Of a stretch of 64,000 nucleotides of DNA, positions 48,990-60,504 are shown one piece after another; positions within the stretch are counted from its first letter, which is position 1; each line of letters begins with the position of its first letter. The notes under the pieces were generated by a model. It saw only the letters and a program-made list of their open reading frames with translations, had not been told where the DNA came from and did no database searches. The position numbers and the translations under genes are program-made. The stretch lies in assembly GCA_029931535.1 (NCBI GenBank), contig JAQPZY010001418.1:124001-188000 (forward strand), read 5' to 3'. Source of the DNA: Margaritifera margaritifera (lineage: Eukaryota > Mollusca > Bivalvia > Unionida > Margaritiferidae).

Positions 48990-50260
48990 TTCAGTCATTC
49001 ATCTAACAGTAAATATCATAGCTTTTATTGAGGATCAATATTTTCAGGTAAAAGGCTATTTGCTATCAGGTAGTCGATTGTGAACTGGATTAAAGGTACT
49101 GGAATGATTAGCTTCAAAATGTCTTCAGTATTCCTTGTTGATGTGGAATCAATTGTAAACCTCAATAGCTTTTTCAAACGTATGTGTTGCAGTTAACATG
49201 AAAAGCAAATTGTTAAATTTTTTTGAGAAAGATTTTTATGTTCCTTGACATAAGTCTGATATTTATTACCCACAAAAGCTAGCCAACTGAAGTTGTACCT
49301 ACGGGACAAGCCTTGTAGTAGAGTCACACGTCGCGCCGATTCAAAGTTCTGGACTGCCTTGACAGGAACCGTTCCATTTCTGTCCCACGAATACGCTAAA
49401 TCAAGTTAATATTTGATGTTACATTTCTGACTACAGCATTAACAATTTTGTCAAGTAAAATTCCAAGAGCATACAGGTAGTCAATTATGAAACTAAATGA
49501 AAATGAAATAATAATCTTGACAATTAATTTAATATACGTGTTTGATGACGCACGTTTTGATATCTTAAAGACCTTCTTTAAACGTTTGTTGTATGTGAGC
49601 AAAGATTTAAGTGTGACATGGTAAACTGAGCTAATAACACTAATATTTTTATTTTTGTATTTTTTTCAGTCGGCATTTTCTTTTTATTACCTGAAATGTT
49701 AGCTAACGGGCACTCAGAATTCAAGTACTGGTCCGCCTTTGGCAGATCTGACTTTAAGATATGTAAGATCATTTCTAATTGAAGGTTGTAAGATGTCCCG
49801 ACATGATTGTATCTTCTTGTTGTGCTTTAAGTGATTTCTCGTTTCATCTTTTTTTACCACTGGACCGGGCTCTCAATGTATGCCAAAGGTACAATGTTGT
49901 GGACTCTGTGAGGATACAATTCTACTTTTTGACAAAATGAGCAAGATACTTAAAACAACTCCTACATCACCTGCCATATAACAGATTGTGCTATCTGGCC
50001 TTGTTTTATTTCGTTTAGGTAATGCTATATCACGTAGTGAGGTTTCTGCATCTTATGCCTTCACAGACTCTTGTTCTTTCTTTATACGTGCGACCTTGAC
50101 TTTATTAAATTCATGTGAACATTTTCAAACAACTTTCTAAGTTCAACTCCACGTGAATCTTTAGTTTTGGTGAAGTTATCTGTCCTACTTCTTTGCAACC
50201 TTGTTTTCAGCTTGCTATTTGTCTTGTTCATCTTCCGTTTATTTGACAAAGGAATTTTAA
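48990..50260 (-). pseudogene. Minus-strand remnants with a repeated F[EK]K...IDYL segment
   Basis: Two related minus-strand readings: LKKVFKISKRASSNTY with SFIIDYLYALGILLDKI (49396-49602) and FEKAIEVYN with PLIQFTIDYLIANSLLPENI (about 49040-49190). They may be a duplicated domain or gene. Further out (about 50050-50240) MNKTNSKLKTRLQRS... is strongly basic. Families not recognised. They lie where outer copy B genes would be expected. Confidence 0.35.
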
Positions 50261-50579
50261 AAGGTAACTAAACACTCTTTCAAGACATTAGAAAGGTTAG
50301 TTGCAAAATGATATACGAAGTTACTTTAATTACTGAAATATAGGTTGAAATGTAATGTCCTAATATAAAAGAGATTGACTCTTCAAGACATATCCGATGT
50401 GTGGAAAAGCTAAAACAAATTGAATGAATTTTGCAGAAATAGTTCTTACTGCAACTCTTACCGGAATGAGTATATTAAAATAAGGACAAATAATATAGTG
50501 CAGCGAAAACAGAGAGTACAAATAAGGGTACATAAGAAAGTATGAAACAAAGGCATCATGATGAATATGTCATGAAGTA

Positions 50580-50890
50580 GAGACATTAAAGTTAAACATC
50601 AAATCAGATACGATATTGAAGAAACTTGGTGTACCATCTATTGACTTCTATAGCAGATGGTTGAGCTTTACAAAACCCAAAAGTATAAGTGAAGATGAAC
50701 TAGGCATAGATTGTGTAATATTTTGTGCCTCTTCTGATTCTGTTTGATCCTGAACAACAAAGCAAATGTCTCCACAGGACAAAAACTGGATGCATAATAA
50801 GCGAAAACACGGCTGCAAGGATAAATTTCCTCGCAGGAAGGAGGCAGAAAATCACAAGCGAAAGTTAAATTGCTCAAGATATCTAGGTTT
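50580..50890 (+). pseudogene. Plus-strand coding-like remnant at the start of copy D, not identified
   Basis: One plus frame reads ILKKLGVPSIDFYSRWLSFT then KPKSISEDELGIDCVIFCAS with a few stops after. Composition is protein-like and unlike the simple-repeat shadows. Family unknown; membership in copy D is inferred from orientation. Confidence 0.28.
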
Positions 50891-51369
50891 ATAAATGAGT
50901 TAATCTTTGACAGTCTTGATTCATTTATTTTCTCGTAAAACTACATTGCATGTAAGCAGCTACTCCTGTAATGGCAACTAGTGTAACAGGCGTGGACAAA
51001 GTACAGATAGAGTTAGATAATGACATAATTGTATTCCTTTTTAGTAATACGGTGTTCTTTCTCTGATGCTTAAATTTTGTTCACTTAGTTTATATTAATT
51101 TTCATCTGTGTTTACACCATCCTTAATATGTTCTTTGTATCCACCAAATATATTTGTAGCTGTCCGCAAAGGTGTTAAAATATATCACCCAATACATTAT
51201 CAATATGACAGTCATCGATTGTTGCATCTGCTGTTGTATCATTTTAATCATCTTTATTATAGACGTCATCAAAATCTTCATTGCGGTAATGTTTGCTATA
51301 TTCCACTATTTACATGGATCAAAAACAACTTGAAAAAGAATTGGTTCTTGTCAAAGTTAAGAAAAAAAC

Positions 51370-51600
51370 ATTAACAGAAGCAAAGAAAACCAAAAGCAAA
51401 TAGGAACATATAAGAAAGAAACTGCTGAACGTTTAACAGGCAGAAAACAAATGAACAAAAACATATTAACTTTGTTTAAAATGCAAAATCAGCTAAAAAC
51501 ATAAAAGTGATTGCAAGATGTAGTAATACTACAAATAGCATCTCTGCTGATTAAAATTCTTCCAATTGATCATTTGAACAAATTAAAGAAAAAGTTAAAA
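51370..51600 (+). pseudogene. Small conserved Polinton segment, KVIARCSNTTNSIS (copy D)
   Basis: KVIARCSNTTNSISAD at about 51506, stop, NSSN, then SFEQIKEKVKNDYIITNG. The first part matches copy A at 22780-22870, including the position of the TAA. Upstream text (51370-51480) is Lys/Glu-rich. Function unknown. Confidence 0.38.
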
Positions 51601-51978
51601 ACGATTATATAATAACTAATGGAATTAGATACTTTACTGGCTTTTTATGATTTAGGTTTTGATTAGCCAATAAAACCTAACGTATAACAACATGGGTATA
51701 TTCAGTAAAGCTTTCCTGACAATAAAAGTAATTATTAGAAAAGCTACTCTTTTCATTATTCTTACACAGACTACACATTTCCAAAGTTTTAACAAAAGTT
51801 GAAATTAATGTTTATTTTACATCTTTCCTTTCCTGGCAACTGCCTTCCTATACTTTTTACTTTTTTAGTTGTTTTATTTTTAGAATTCAAAACAGTGGAT
51901 GTAAATTTCATGAACTAATTATTATAATTTGCAACATTGTTGAGGTAGGGGGTGATTCAAAATATACTGTTGTTGTAA

Positions 51979-52200
51979 ATGATGAGTACAAGCCTATCCG
52001 ATTTTGGCACCGCATATGTCTGGAGTAATAAAAAAAGGTTAATAACATTTAAACACATACATTTTAAAACCCAACAAAGAGGACAAAAAATAACAAAGTC
52101 GAAAAAAATGAAAGTGTACTGGATGTTTTGTAATCAATGCATTTTCTCCTTTAACTATTGTGAAACAACTGTCATTGTAACTACTACATTTGTTTACTAA
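51979..52200 (+). pseudogene. Small conserved Polinton ORF with ITFKHIHFKT motif (copy D)
   Basis: Open from MMSTSLSDFGTAYVW through LITFKHIHFKTQQRG to a stop at 52200. The core is identical in eleven residues to copy A at 22453-22692 and lies in the same place between the KVI segment and the hydrophobic ORF. No family recognised. Confidence 0.42.
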
Positions 52201-53340
52201 ATAGGTAAACATTTTTATAAAAGGATGTAGAAGAGGACAAAGCACTAATTAAAACTATGAAATCAAGCTTTTTACGGCTTCTATTTTTTATTGTGTTCTT
52301 CTATTTATTTTTGTGATAGCATTTTATCACTCTTACTGCTGTTAATTCTACCTTTCAAATATATCTTTTTTGTATGGTGAAAGCACTTTTGTTGTTGTTC
52401 CTGTGAATTAGGCAAATCAAAAGAGGTAGAAGGGCTAACATTATCTGTATATAAATATGTTATATCAGCAACATCAGGCTTGTAAAATTTAATCATTTTT
52501 TGGTAAAATTCAAATAATGGAACACAAAACATTTTTAACTTTGCATAGGATGGATTTTTTCGTCTTTTTCTCAGAGGGGTATTTTGAAATTTTCATAGTT
52601 TTGATTCATATTCTAATTTACATGTTTTCTATTCTCTTTTCTCCAAGTTATATAATAGTTGTTATTATTTTGTCTCAGGGAATTTAGATATGCCTTATGA
52701 CAAGGTTTACAATAACTGTTTGCTTAAGTGTGTATTGACTTGTTTTTGTTGCATTATGGAAATGTTTTCATCTGCATTTATAATAAATTCACAAACAAAA
52801 AATGAATATTAAAGACAATATAAAGTTGCTTATGCCGATTTAATTGTCCCAGTGTACAACTGATTACCTTATAGCACAAGGTTAATACCAGACAAGATAG
52901 TTAGGTAATTATATGAGAGCTAGTGGACCTAAGAAGGATAAATATGTTTTGGTGCTAGAAAGTAAACCAAAAGAAGGGGAAGGTGAATAATGACAATAAA
53001 CTTAAAGAAATAGAGCCTGAAAACACGATACAACTGCTATATTTGCAAGCTAGGACTAAAGCAGAGGAAAAATAAAGACTGTCTATTTTTTTATATGGGA
53101 GTGCGCCAACAATGTACTCAATATTACCTACTCCACCTAGAGGCAACATCATCAATGTTTGGTTGATTCCAATAAGCAAGATTAACTATGGTTCGGTTAA
53201 AGACTTCATCTCCTTAACCGAATCATTCTTAATCTTGTTTATATAATGTATTATTTCCTACATTACAGTGGTGTCAGAAAATGTACAAAACAGCATAGAC
53301 GTTTTTAAATAAAATGGGTAGAGGTTAAAATAGTAACTGC
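52201..53340. other. Unassigned part of copy D
   Basis: In copy A the equivalent interval holds Leu/Glu-rich coiled-coil text; here no clear frame is visible on either strand. A minus-strand frame at 52955-53179 is probably a shadow. No simple repeats of note. Confidence 0.4.
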
Positions 53341-53343
53341 ATC

Positions 53344-53712
53344 ATGGGATTGGTTATTCCAGCTGCTGCTTTAGGAATCGCAGAAACTAGCAGCAGAACT
53401 TATTATATCTCTAGCTTTTAGCAGGTTTCGTGCAACTTTACTCGGTTTGTTGCTGAAGGTTTCAAAGACAAGTTGATGTACAACAAAGTTTTAAAACACG
53501 ATGAGATAGGAACCTCTGATATAAGGAAGTTTAACAATATTGATGATATAGTTAGAAAAGCAATAAGCGGTACTGAAATAAATCACGAGGAATTTAATAC
53601 GATAGTTACAGAGTACAACATATACAGTGAGATGAAGAATGCAGTCAAGAAGAAATTTGGTAACACAGAAAGCCAAAATATTGAAAACTTAACAACAATA
53701 AAAGATAAATAG
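53344..53712 (+). pseudogene. Short hydrophobic Polinton protein, conserved with copy A (copy D)
   Basis: ATG 53344 gives MGLVIPAAALGIAETS; a frameshift near 53400-53440 leads to SLAFSRFRATL and then KDKLMYNKVLKHDEIG, open to a TAG at 53710. The helical second half includes DIRKFNNIDDIVRKAISGTE and EEFNTIVTEYN. Copy A (21130-21470, minus) has the same parts in the same order. The first half is a likely membrane segment. It precedes the penton-like gene by about 120 bp. Function unknown; a membrane-active or internal virion protein is possible by position only. Confidence 0.5.
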
Positions 53713-53830
53713 ATTTTGGAGAAGTTTAAAATTAAGTGAGTCGTGAAGTTATAAATGGTGAAGTTAAAAAATGCAAATCTTTAACTATTGGTTGTTTCAA
53801 TAGTTAGTGCTTTATTTTACACTACTTAAA

Positions 53831-54504
53831 ATGGAAAGTTTCATCATCGTAGATGGTCAACCTGAGAAAGAAATATGTTTCTCTAATCCAATTGATAACA
53901 GAGGTGTAAATTATTAATGTAGTTAAGTAAAATAGATTGTATAGTCGGTTATTACAATATTTCAAATGATAAAATAACAATATATTCTCTATATCAACGA
54001 TCAGAATAAAACTAATACTGTTTTAATTCCTGGTGGTTTCTATAACCTAAAATGCACATAAGCAAATTCAAACAGGGAATGACTGCTAATAACAACAATG
54101 AAGAAAGTATTGATACTGAGTGATTGAAATACAAATTCAATGTCTTAGTAACACCTTGCAATAGTTGCAGAGTGTGCATATCCATCTATAACTTGTTAGG
54201 ATTTAATGCTCAGAGATCTATAATTCCGAGCAATAATTGCACGGTGTACATAAACAACTACAAATTTGAATTGATAAGATTTATTAGTCAGAGGTGTGTA
54301 CACGTATCTAACGATTCGGATACAGTTTGTTGGTTATTGAAACTTAAACATGTATACATTTTCTTTAAGCAAATCAATAATACCAGCAATTACTTAAATG
54401 GAAATTACTCACATGTGCTACACACTCCACCTGTTAAAAATGTGTCTCATGATGACTATGTTTCATACAGTGTTAATGTAAATTACAAACAATTAAAAAG
54501 ATGA
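53831..54504 (+). pseudogene. Penton-like minor capsid protein (copy D)
   Basis: Starts at ATG 53831 (MESFIIVDGQPEKEICFSNP), continues with stops through LIPGGFYNL near 54030 and NNNEESIDTE near 54095, and is then open from 54124 to 54504: YKFNVLVTPCNSC, LLGFNAQRSII, VYIFFKQINNTSNYLNGNYS, ending NVNYKQLKR. The total of about 224 codons and the GFYNL...LLGF...LNG pattern fit a Polinton minor capsid protein as I remember the family; not verified by search. Homologous to 20540-21110 in copy A. It lies upstream of coiled-coil, major capsid and ATPase genes on the same strand. Confidence 0.57.
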
Positions 54505-54684
54505 ACCATTAACAGGTTAAATATCAGCAGTAAAGCTGAACACGGAAGAGAAATAGAGTTTCACCATATGCTTGTAACATGTGTATTTACTGTAGCTCGC
54601 GCACAGTATGCGAGCTCAAGCTCAGTCAATAATAACTTTGTGTAGCACATTTCACATTAGTAAATAACGTAAGTAATTGCTAGC

Positions 54685-55430
54685 ATGACTGGAGATATAT
54701 ATTTAACTGAACCTTTTGATTTTTGTTTTAAATACGTCGAAAAAGAAGGAGACAGCCCTTCAGCACATTAACCAATAAACAATAATTTAAACTTAAACAG
54801 CCGCCTCATTATCAATTTTCATGACTCTGTAGAATCAACTGATGCTGCTACAGTTTACAGAAAACATATTCATAAATAAATACGTATGGCGTTGGTGTAT
54901 AACACTTTGCAAAATATGAAAACAAGAAGAGAACAAGCTGAGAATAAATTAACTGTTATGTTTCAGAGTATAACAGAAAGAGCTACTAACATTGAAAAGT
55001 TACAAAAGCAAATTAACAATAAAAAGAAATGGATTTTAGATGTGTGTATGTTGTTTAAAAATAGATTTAATACACTGTCTAATGTTATAAAAGCACTGCA
55101 AGCTGTAAGAGAGGAAACAAGCACAAAACCAGGAGAGGTAAGAACTGGAGCTGCACTAGTTAGCATTGAATAAAAGATAAACTCAGAGATATATTCGTTA
55201 GAAAGTGACACGGAGAGAATATAGAGAAAAGATGAGAAAACTAAGGTACTTTATAATCAGACTTAGAAAAGTTTAAAAGAAGACTTAAGTAATAAAACAC
55301 AACAAAATGATCAACAGAATGAAATCTTAGTTAATGATCGTAAATGTGCTGTGGTAAAACTGGAAGCTAAGACAACGACTAATACTAATACATTGTTATA
55401 GTTAAAAAAAATTAACACAAAGACACATGT
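54685..55430 (+). pseudogene. Coiled-coil Polinton protein(s) after the penton-like gene (copy D)
   Basis: A short frame from ATG 54685 (MTGDIYLTEPFDFCFKYVEK) runs to a stop near 54766. A second frame, 54886-55173, is open for 95 codons: MALVYNTLQNMKTRREQAEN, then IEKLQKQINNKKKW and FNTLSNVIKALQAVREETST, mostly helical with heptad spacing. Similar Asn/Lys-rich text continues to about 55430 with stops. A tail, fibre or scaffold role is possible, but no family is recognised. Confidence 0.4.
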
Positions 55431-55559
55431 AACAAGATAACCGGGTTGGATTTCGGATTTATAACAGAACACTGTTGATGGTGATAAAAATGCTATATTT
55501 ATTGATGAATGACTTGAATGGAAAGAAGGGTTGTGATTAATACGTGCGTGTATAGAGTC

Positions 55560-56800
55560 CAAATATTGGACAAATTAACATAATCCGCACGAACCTAATA
55601 ATGTAACCCAAATATGAATACAAATAAATACATACACAGTGCAATGATAAAGGCTAATGATTCACCGTAATCTCAGACGACGAAAAGAATGATGCGTTTT
55701 ACTCAGATAGCAAAAATGATGTATTTTACTCATATAGCAAAAATGTATACCCTCAAATAATGAAACATGAGGCACTTTATTCAAATAATAAAATGTGGTG
55801 CAAACAAATGGGATAGATATCATGCAAAATATCTTTACACTCCCAAACCATTGGGTGTCACAAAAACCCAAAATTAGCCCACGGCTAAAAGATTACATAT
55901 ATGGAGTGACTCAAAAACACTCCATCACTAGCATACTTGGCTGCCAGTCGCACTGGTAAATCAAGCGATCCACGCCCACCAATGGGTCAGCAACGCCAGA
56001 TCACCTGGTATCCAAGCAACACACTGTTTATTCAGCTCTACGGCTGCTATGGTTAGCTTTACAGCTGCTATAGTCAACTTCTATTGTCCCCTCTATAACT
56101 GGGACCTCGTCGACTCTGATCAGCTGAAAATAAATCTAACACCGTGTAGTATGATTGACACGGGCATATACGATAACACGTAATGACGTTATATACGGTA
56201 AGTTATACAAATTTCATTATCGGCACAACATTACAAAGCAATAAACAAGTTCAGAAGTTAACCTACACGTGTCCGATAAGAATCTTATGGTACTAAACGT
56301 TTCCTGAAAATGCCACTTTATATTGCTAATACAAAGCTCTTATTAAGAACAAACAAGAATAGAAAATATTTGCATTGTACTACGCAAGTCGAAGCTACAT
56401 AGAAAATATACACCATAAATTAATAAATAATTTACGTACCTCTACAGCTGAAGACGTGCAAATCCTTAAGTAGACTGCTCACTGACAAGACGTTCCGTAA
56501 TGTAAAGATTTAGTCTTACGGTGAGGCATTTATACACAGACGATGCAGCTCTACATCGTCCGTACGCTTGATGCATTCGGTTTTTCCCATCGAAAGCACT
56601 TCGCACGTGCGGCATGGGGTGAACCGAACTCACTGTTTCGAAATATTGTAAAACATACATAACTCACTCTCGGGTATCGTTGTTACACTGAAAAACGAAA
56701 CCCGAGTACATGTATTTAATAAAAGGGATTTATACAATTCCGTGACAACACACACACGCACAAATAAAAAACGAATTAAAAAATTGATAAAAGCAAAAAG
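55560..56800. other. Segment of different composition interrupting copy D, possible insertion
   Basis: GC content rises and the plus-strand coiled-coil reading stops at about 55550 and resumes in style near 56860. A 30-bp near-duplicate around GCAAAAATGATG[TC].TTTTACTCA lies at 55685-55745. No transposase, reverse transcriptase or clear terminal repeats were seen; the minus-strand frame 56466-56660 shows no family. Borders are approximate. Confidence 0.35.
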
Positions 56801-56859
56801 AAAATAAGCATGTGTGAAAACATGATTGGACCAATTCCTGACTTCGGCGCTAAAATTAA

Positions 56860-57290
56860 AATTTTCAATGAAAAGATTTTACGAACTCTAAGAAAATGGA
56901 CCTAAGATAGAATATAAAAATAAAAAACAGATAACAAACAATATACATAAGAACAAGAAGTCAATAATACTGATGTGCTACAAGGAAGTATTGACGAATT
57001 AGACAGAAGGGTGAAGAAAAGACTTAAACCGAAACAGATGCGTTCAGATCAGATCATGATAAAAAGCATCTTGCATTAGGCGAAAGAATCGATAACCTAA
57101 AAACTGAAACAAACGATACTCTTTTGGAAACTTGAAAAACTGAATTAAACTCAGAAATGTCTTTAAAAAAAGTATTGCAGCAAATAATAACATTCATGAA
57201 TCGAAAGATGAAACAACTAAATACAAAATGGGATTCGATAAGAAAAAAATATTTGGATATGTATTGATTTATGACTCGCATTATGGAGGC
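56860..57290 (+). pseudogene. Coiled-coil Polinton protein remnant (copy D)
   Basis: The plus-strand text reads NNTDVLQGSIDELDRRVKKR, then DNLKTETNDTLLET and TELNSEMSLKKVLQQI with stops and frame changes. Strong heptad-like helical composition. It lies before the major capsid gene. From 57290 to 58200 only fragments are readable (for example FSILLEIDNKRASFPLDLQN near 57580), plus an (AT)n run at 57849-57920. Confidence 0.38.
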
Positions 57291-57846
57291 TAATGCTAAC
57301 TAAAGATGTCATTATTATAGGAAAGATTATTAAAAATAAAAATTTAAAAAAGTAGTTTGCATCAGAATATTGTTGAAAAATTCATTTTTGTGGTTACACC
57401 TCAGGAATTAGTCAAAAGTTACGGACTGAATAATGCCCGTACACGGTTTGCTGAAATAAAAATCACAAGTACAGCACTGATTGAAATAAACACTATTCAA
57501 GCAAAACAATTTAAATCTATATACAATATTCATCAACGTTAAACATTAAACGTTCAACAGACACTATAATAAACATCGACTTTTCCATCTTATTGGAGAT
57601 CGATAATAAACGTGCTTCTTTCCCCTTAGATTTACAGAATACTGATGATTGAAATTAAACGGAGAGAAAAAGCTAAGGGATCAGTAAACGCAAAGATCAG
57701 AGTTGTAACAGCATGAAAACTTACTACCCTTAAATATCATCAACAGCAGTTATAATAAGTGGATCAATAGCTAATGGTTTTGGAGTAATTATCTGTTTCA
57801 ATGACTTGATCCAAATGGTGAAACCGAACAAGGAATAAATAAGGCA

Positions 57847-57848
<2 letters not shown>

Positions 57849-57920
<72 letters not shown>
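57849..57920. repeat. (AT)n microsatellite
   Basis: Pure TA run of about 72 bp inside copy D, between coiled-coil and major capsid remnants. Confidence 0.98.
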
Positions 57921-57922
<2 letters not shown>

Positions 57923-58218
57923 AGAAGAAAACTAAAGAGCTCAACGAAAGTAACTCGATTAACTGAAAGAAAGATTGAGAGGACTTAAAAAATTTGAATG
58001 ATGATTTTTCCCTATATTCTTCTACTCATCATGATGCTATTGTATAGAAATCTAGGCAATCTAAGCTGAATGATTTGTACTAGCCTTCTCATGAACATAT
58101 ACATTATGAGTACGTATGTATTGCCATTGTAATTGGTGCATGTGTTTATGTGGGTTATAAACTTCTTTAGAACTTACTCGATTTTTCTACTAAAATGTAG
58201 CTAAATTACTACACAACA

Positions 58219-59215
58219 ATGCCAACATACGAAAAATAGAGAACTCCTCACAAACAAGAAAAACCCCATAGGGGATCGAACACAACATTGTATTACATAC
58301 AATCCAAATGTTATTAAACCTGAACAACATTTGCAGGTGGTAATACCTAGGTCAGGTACTAATATCATGATTGTACCTGGTAGGTTTTTTTCTATTTAAT
58401 TCGATGTAAATGTTAAAGAAAAAGCTAATAATTCAGTTATAAACAATTTATTAAGAATGCTGATTAAAAACATAACCGTTTCTTAGTTTCTTATGGCTGT
58501 GATGCTATTTTTTAAGTTAAATGCTTGCAACAATTTCATGACGTTTAACAATTTGTGGTTACCAGTATCTGTGAGAACAAACAAATTAGAGCAATGTATA
58601 AGTAATTAAAAACTTAAAGGGTTTATATCAGGAGCTGCTAATGGACAGAAAACTTGTGCAAAAGATCTTCAGTTTATTGTTTATGGTGATAATATTAGAA
58701 TACCATGTTATTTGCAGATACCAACAGATCATTGTCCGTAGTATCCTTTTGTTTTTTCTCATGTAATTTACAATTACGTTAGAAAGAGTATATGAAGTTA
58801 TAGAAGGTGCAAACCAGGAGAATGAATTGGAGAATAGCGTGTACAGACCGGTCCCATTACTTCTGATTGAAACGTATAGGAGTGGAAATGTCTTTCTTTT
58901 ATGAGTACATAGCAATAGAGAAAATTATTGATGTAGCAGCTAATACTACTTTAACAAATGGAATACTTGATGAACTAAAAATGAGTTAAAAAAAGCAACA
59001 AGAAACAAACAAACAGAGAAACTGATACAGATAAGAGGTTAAATTCAACAATATAACCAATAATGATTCCTGCATAAGGGTTACCAAACATGTTTCATTC
59101 ACTGTTTACAGAAGCGACTAAATTTTGTTTTGACGAACAACAAAACACAGCTAAATTAGTAATATTAGCGTTAATAATTGTATACGGATCACAGTGTTTA
59201 AGGCTTGATTTATGA
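58219..59215 (+). pseudogene. Polinton major capsid protein (copy D)
   Basis: Double jelly-roll capsid subunit. From ATG 58219 the plus strand reads, in several frames and with stops, NVIKPEQHLQVVIPRSGTN, IMIVPGRFFSI, FDVNVKEKANNSVINNLLRM, LNACNNFMTFNNLWLPVSVR, KGFISGAANGQKTCAKD, FIVYGDNIRIPCYLQIPTDH and then, about 59090, MFHSLFTEATKFCFDEQQ. The motif order VPG..., NN.L...I..., DLWL-like, IP...TDH is what I know from Polinton major capsid proteins, and copy B repeats it at 40690-41530. At least six in-frame stops. Followed downstream by an unassigned ORF and the ATPase. Confidence 0.78.
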
Positions 59216-59429
59216 AGTACGCAGACTAATAAATTGCATTGCACATGCCATAAGTTATCTAATGCTCAACGAGGAATACACATGCAAATAAACTGAAAAG
59301 AAAATGTAGGTGCACAAGAAATGTGTATTTACTTTATCCGTTGCTAAGGTAAACAGAGCGACCAGCTATTATCTATAATGGTTTTAAAAAAAAAGAAACA
59401 AATTATCGTTTTCATAAAAGGAGCAATTA

Positions 59430-59925
59430 CGAAATTTCAAGTGTGATGTTTGGAACGTGTACCAAATGTCATAATAATGGTACAGATGAGCAAGTATGTT
59501 GTGCCATGAGTGATTTTTAAATAGGAAGAAAATTACAAGCCAGCAACACATTAATTCACCTGAAGAAATTTAATGAGACGACTACAAAACAAGCAGTATG
59601 TTGATGAAATAATTAATTTTATTACTGATGTAATGAAAATGTATAATAGTGCAGAAAGAAAACTCAACTCTAACCAAATGTTTTAAATTTTACAAGATAA
59701 CTATGGCACAAAGGACTACAAATTAGTGTACAAAATACTTCACAAGTTAGAGGGAAATAAAGTAAATATAAAGACTGTTAGTATCGTTATGGAAGTACTC
59801 AAGTTATTTGTGAATTCTGTGCAAATAAGATACGGTAAGCAAAATATAAACAATATCTTGCTTTTAGACAAATATTTTTGTATGTATGACTCACGTTCAT
59901 CTATTAAACCATCCCACGCATAAAA
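59430..59925 (+). pseudogene. Unrecognised ORF(s) between major capsid and ATPase (copy D)
   Basis: A Cys-rich piece near 59450 reads FGTCTKCHNNGTDEQVCCA. After frame changes the text continues YVDEIINFITDVMKMYNSAE and, open from 59726 to 59923, MYKILHKLEGNKVNIKTVSI to a stop. Family unknown. The Cys pattern is too short to call a zinc finger. Confidence 0.33.
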
Positions 59926-60061
59926 CGATTACAAAATCCAATTAATTTAGTTATTACATTGAAAGTAACAATACTTCCTGTACTCACATATAGTTGTTAT
60001 ATAATATTCAAAAACCGTGAGATATCAATTGTAAAGAATGTATTAAAAAGAACCTCATACT

Positions 60062-60503
60062 ATGATTATATGTAGCGATGATACAAATTCTGGAAAGAGA
60101 AAGTCTGCACTCAATTTAATTGAAACGGAATATCAAAATCGTTTTGATTTAGTTTTCGTTATATGTCCAGCATTTTGGTTCAAGATAGCAGAAAGTGACA
60201 TTTTCGAGACGATAATGTAATTGTAATCGATCTTGGAGCTAAATTTTAAAAATGGTTATAATTACTCAGGGAACGAATACTTTGTTAAATATAGACGATG
60301 ATGCTAACATTGAAAATGTAAAATAGAAACCAATAATCCTAAACAAGTTAGTATTGAGTGGTAGACATTACGAAATATCTATGTGGATGATAGTACAAAA
60401 ATACCGTCGTAAAGGATCTTCGTGAAAATGTTAGATTCGTAGTAGTCTTTATATCCAAAGATAAGAAGTCTATCGAAATTGTATTTGAAGAAAATAATGT
60501 ATG
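60062..60503 (+). pseudogene. Polinton DNA-packaging ATPase, FtsK/HerA type (copy D)
   Basis: P-loop ATPase predicted to pump the genome into the capsid. ATG 60062 starts MIICSDDTNSGKRKSALN, a decayed Walker A in which the invariant glycines before GK are lost; then IETEYQNRFDLVFVICPAFW, DDNVIVID near 60220, and after frame changes LVLSGRHYEISMWM near 60350, the strand-and-sensor segment, and ENVRFVVVFISKDKKSIEIV to about 60503. At least four stops or frameshifts. The family's usual length is about 220-250 residues, and the 147 codons here suggest a deletion in the middle. Its end touches the end of the minus-strand polymerase. Confidence 0.82.
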
Positions 60504-60504
60504 C

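Noticed and set aside
58628..58915. 95-codon minus-strand frame
   Set aside because: Shadow of the major capsid remnant on the plus strand; its resemblance to a plus-strand frame at 41048-41242 comes from the two capsid copies lying in opposite orientation.
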